Positions 22,271 through 24,021 of a DNA stretch of 24,021 nucleotides are shown piece by piece. Source of the DNA: Dethiosulfovibrio sp. (GTDB lineage Bacteria > Synergistota > Synergistia > Synergistales > Dethiosulfovibrionaceae); assembly GCA_028709985.1 (NCBI GenBank), contig JAQUTB010000001.1, positions 1 to 24,021 on the forward strand, in the 5' to 3' direction. Under the pieces are notes generated by a model. That model did no database searches. It saw only the letters and a program-made list of their open reading frames with translations, and was not told where the DNA came from. Position numbers and translations under genes: made by a program. Each line of letters begins with the position of its first letter. The stretch's first letter is position 1.

Positions 22271-23028
22271 TGAATCTTGTCTTGGAGAACCTTAGCTCAC
22301 TCTACCCAGATGGGGGCGGGGTCACCGATGTCTCAGGGACGGTTCAGGAGGGAAGCGTTACAGCGATCATCGGGCCCAATGGAAGTGGGAAAAGCACCTT
22401 GCTCAGAGCCATAGCCGGCTTGATGGGTTTCTCTGGATCCGCTTGGTTTGGGAATCTCGACCTGTCTCGACTTACAAGGCCTGCCATGGCCAGGACCGTG
22501 GCCTTCGTCGATCAAACTCCTCAGATGGCCTATCCTTTTTCCGTCTCGGAGGTGCTTCGAATGGGCAGGCTTCCTTATGGCAGAAACGAGCCCTACGGTC
22601 CAGATTCCATGGATAGGGCCTATGATGCCGCCACCGCCATGGACCTATTGGAACTTATGGATCGCCCTGTCACTAAACTATCCGGCGGTGAGAGGCAGAG
22701 GGTGGCGGTCGCCAGGGCTCTTGTCCAGGATTGTCCTTTGATGCTTTTGGACGAACCTTCCTCAGCCCTTGATCCTGGTCACGGAGCGGGATTATTTAGA
22801 TTGCTTCGTGGGGTGGCTGGTTCTGGAAGGGCGATCTTGGTCACTGTTCATGACGTAAATCTGGCGGTCGCATTTGCGGATCGTATATGGGCTATGAGGG
22901 GCGGGAGGATCGTAGTTCAGGGCGTTCCCGACAGGGTCGTCGACGAAGGGCTCCTCCTTGACCTATACGGAATGGCTTTTTATCGTTACACCGATGAGAT
23001 AGGAGGTTCGAGATGGTTTTTTCGTTGA
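22270..23028 (+). CDS. btuD: Corrinoid/iron-complex ABC transporter ATPase (BtuD/FepC-like)
   Basis: All ABC ATPase motifs are intact: Walker A GPNGSGKST at 35-43, a Q-loop in VDQTPQMAYPFSVSEVLRMG, signature LSGGERQRVAVARAL from 137, Walker B LMLLDEPSSALD from 157, and the switch His194 (TVHDVN). The VSEVLRMGRLPY pattern after the Q-loop is typical of the FepC/BtuD branch. ATG 22270 overlaps the permease stop (TTG 22267 is also in frame but less likely). The end overlaps the binding-protein gene by 16 bases. The protein would power uptake from the periplasm through the adjacent permease. Confidence 0.9.
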   Translation: MNLVLENLSSLYPDGGGVTDVSGTVQEGSVTAIIGPNGSGKSTLLRAIAGLMGFSGSAWFGNLDLSRLTRPAMARTVAFVDQTPQMAYPFSVSEVLRMGRLPYGRNEPYGPDSMDRAYDAATAMDLLELMDRPVTKLSGGERQRVAVARALVQDCPLMLLDEPSSALDPGHGAGLFRLLRGVAGSGRAILVTVHDVNLAVAFADRIWAMRGGRIVVQGVPDRVVDEGLLLDLYGMAFYRYTDEIGGSRWFFR

Positions 23029-23861
23029 TAATGGCCCTGTTTTTTCTGTTTGTCGACCCAGTTCCCTCCATAGCAGCGCAGGACAGGGTGATATCGCTCT
23101 ACGCCGGCCACAGCGAATCCCTCTTGGCATTGGGATACGGTGACAGATTGATCGGAGTTTCCCAGTCGGACGACCCCGACATCTTTCCCGGTAAAGCCAG
23201 ACTGCCGGTCAGGTTCGACCCCGAGTCGATAATAGCCCTGTCCCCCGACCTGGTGCTGATAAGGTCCATGATAGAGACGATAAACCAAAAGGCAGTTGAC
23301 ACCCTGAGAAGATCGGGAATCGTCGTAGTCTCAGTGGATCCACCCTCCTGGAGCGATCTGGAGGACTACGTCAGGAATCTCTCCCGACTGATGGGAGACG
23401 ACGGCGAGGATTCGGTGAGATCGTTCCGGCGTAAAATAGAAACCCTGTCCGAGATGACCTCACATAGGCTGGAGGGCAGGGCTAAAAAGACCTATTTTCT
23501 GGAGACAGGAGAGGGAGGGATTAGAACCTGCTCCCCCAATAGCTGGGCGGTTGGGGTTTTGTCCTTGGCGGGGCTTGAAAACGGAGCTGGAGATGCCGAG
23601 CCAATGAAGGACGGAAGTCCCCTGGCCTACTACGGCCTGGAGAAGCTTCTCGCTCTGTCGTCAAAGGGTCTGGACCTCTACATAGTCCAGACGGGGATCA
23701 TGAACGACGTGGATCAGGACGAGGTAAAGGGGCGGCCCTGGATTAAGGCCTTTAAGGGAATTGAGATGGTCTTTATCGATGAGAGGGATCTCAGTCGTCC
23801 CTCGCTTCTTCGGATCGAGAAAACCGTCAGGACTTTGGTCGATATGGCCTATCCCGACTGA
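23013..23861 (+). CDS. btuF: Periplasmic corrinoid/iron-complex binding protein (BtuF-like)
   Basis: A short signal peptide (MVFSLIMALFFLFVDPVPSIAA) has no lipobox Cys, so the protein is soluble in a periplasm, pointing to a diderm host. The BtuF/FepB-type fold is recognised from DRVISLYAGHSESLLALG (residues 24-41), DRLIGVSQSDD, FDPESIIALSPDLVLI, and the second lobe with GIVVVSVDPPSW and YYGLEKLLALSSKGLDLYIV. This class III binding protein captures the ligand and delivers it to the permease. GATAGGAGG precedes ATG 23013, inside the end of the ATPase gene. Which ligand it binds cannot be read from the sequence; the riboswitch favours corrinoids. Confidence 0.87.
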   Translation: MVFSLIMALFFLFVDPVPSIAAQDRVISLYAGHSESLLALGYGDRLIGVSQSDDPDIFPGKARLPVRFDPESIIALSPDLVLIRSMIETINQKAVDTLRRSGIVVVSVDPPSWSDLEDYVRNLSRLMGDDGEDSVRSFRRKIETLSEMTSHRLEGRAKKTYFLETGEGGIRTCSPNSWAVGVLSLAGLENGAGDAEPMKDGSPLAYYGLEKLLALSSKGLDLYIVQTGIMNDVDQDEVKGRPWIKAFKGIEMVFIDERDLSRPSLLRIEKTVRTLVDMAYPD

Positions 23862-23863
23862 AG

Positions 23864-24021
23864 ATGAACGCATCTTTTTACGGATTTTTGATCGGTGAGG
23901 TCAGGTTGACCGTCAGCGTCCTGTTTGGGATCCTTGTGGGGTGGTGGCTGATAAAGCTCGAGGTTCCAAGGATTGTCCTGGGAAAAATTGGTCCAATAGT
24001 CTGTCGTTGCGGAATCCATCC
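23864..24021 (+). CDS. Start of a membrane protein, cut by the window edge (possible Gate-domain protein)
   Basis: The ATG at 23864 lies two bases after the binding-protein stop, so it should belong to the same operon. The 52 visible residues begin MNASFYGFLIGEVRLTVSVL and contain one membrane span (LTVSVLFGILVGWWLI), then KLEVPRIVLGKIGPIVCRCG. The sequence recalls small nucleoside-recognition (Gate) domain membrane proteins, but too little is present to be sure. Its place at the end of a corrinoid uptake operon suggests a linked transport role. Confidence 0.45.
   Translation, partial: MNASFYGFLIGEVRLTVSVLFGILVGWWLIKLEVPRIVLGKIGPIVCRCGIH

Overview
The window reads as a chromosomal segment of an anaerobic diderm bacterium, most plausibly a member of the Synergistota (Dethiosulfovibrio-like). 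This is an inference from codon habits (frequent ATA Ile and AGG Arg codons, moderate GC), from secreted proteins with signal peptidase I signals (including a solute-binding protein without a lipobox), and from a periplasm-type CbiK next to a corrinoid ABC transporter. No sequence marker proves the taxon.

Positions 1 to about 12,572 are the right-hand part of an integrated phage. From left to right it holds the tail tip and baseplate operon (59-9302): a small protein, a 257-aa protein, a 784-aa hub-like protein, a 952-aa orphan, a protein with three copies of one beta repeat, a mosaic putative fibre or receptor-binding protein, and two small proteins. A lysis module follows (9305-11185): M15 endolysin, LydA-type holin, two small membrane proteins, and two overlapping spanin-like genes. 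After a terminator comes a tyrosine integrase on the minus strand (11230-12351). Most tail genes overlap or abut, which points to one translationally coupled late operon. The integrase faces away from the 3' end of tRNA-Ser(CGA) at 12573-12663, which should be the attachment site. Three AGGTACGGT repeats lie between them. The left end of the element is outside the window.

Positions 12,573 to about 20,100 are host chromosome. A minus-strand unit runs PQQ beta-propeller protein, tadA, tRNA-Ser(CGA). Divergent from it are an anchored orphan protein and a secreted PDZ protein, then three small secreted Val/Pro/Tyr-rich proteins, two of which share a motif. These are followed by a REC-GGDEF diguanylate cyclase, tRNA-Ser(GGA), and a secreted protein with a DUF7507/DUF11-like domain.

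Positions about 20,100 to 24,021 are a cobalamin-controlled operon. A cobalamin riboswitch with a visible intrinsic terminator precedes cbiK (cobaltochelatase with a signal peptide), followed by a FecCD-type permease, an ABC ATPase, a periplasmic binding protein, and the start of a further membrane protein cut by the window edge. Together these suggest corrinoid or metal-tetrapyrrole uptake linked to a periplasmic chelatase, switched off when B12 is plentiful.

I found no CRISPR array, IS element, rRNA or recognisable defence cassette. The best candidates for something undescribed are the spanin-like overlapping pair, the 952-aa tail orphan, the mosaic fibre gene, the secreted-protein cluster at 16163-17592, and the riboswitch whose terminator is crossed by an in-frame extension of cbiK.
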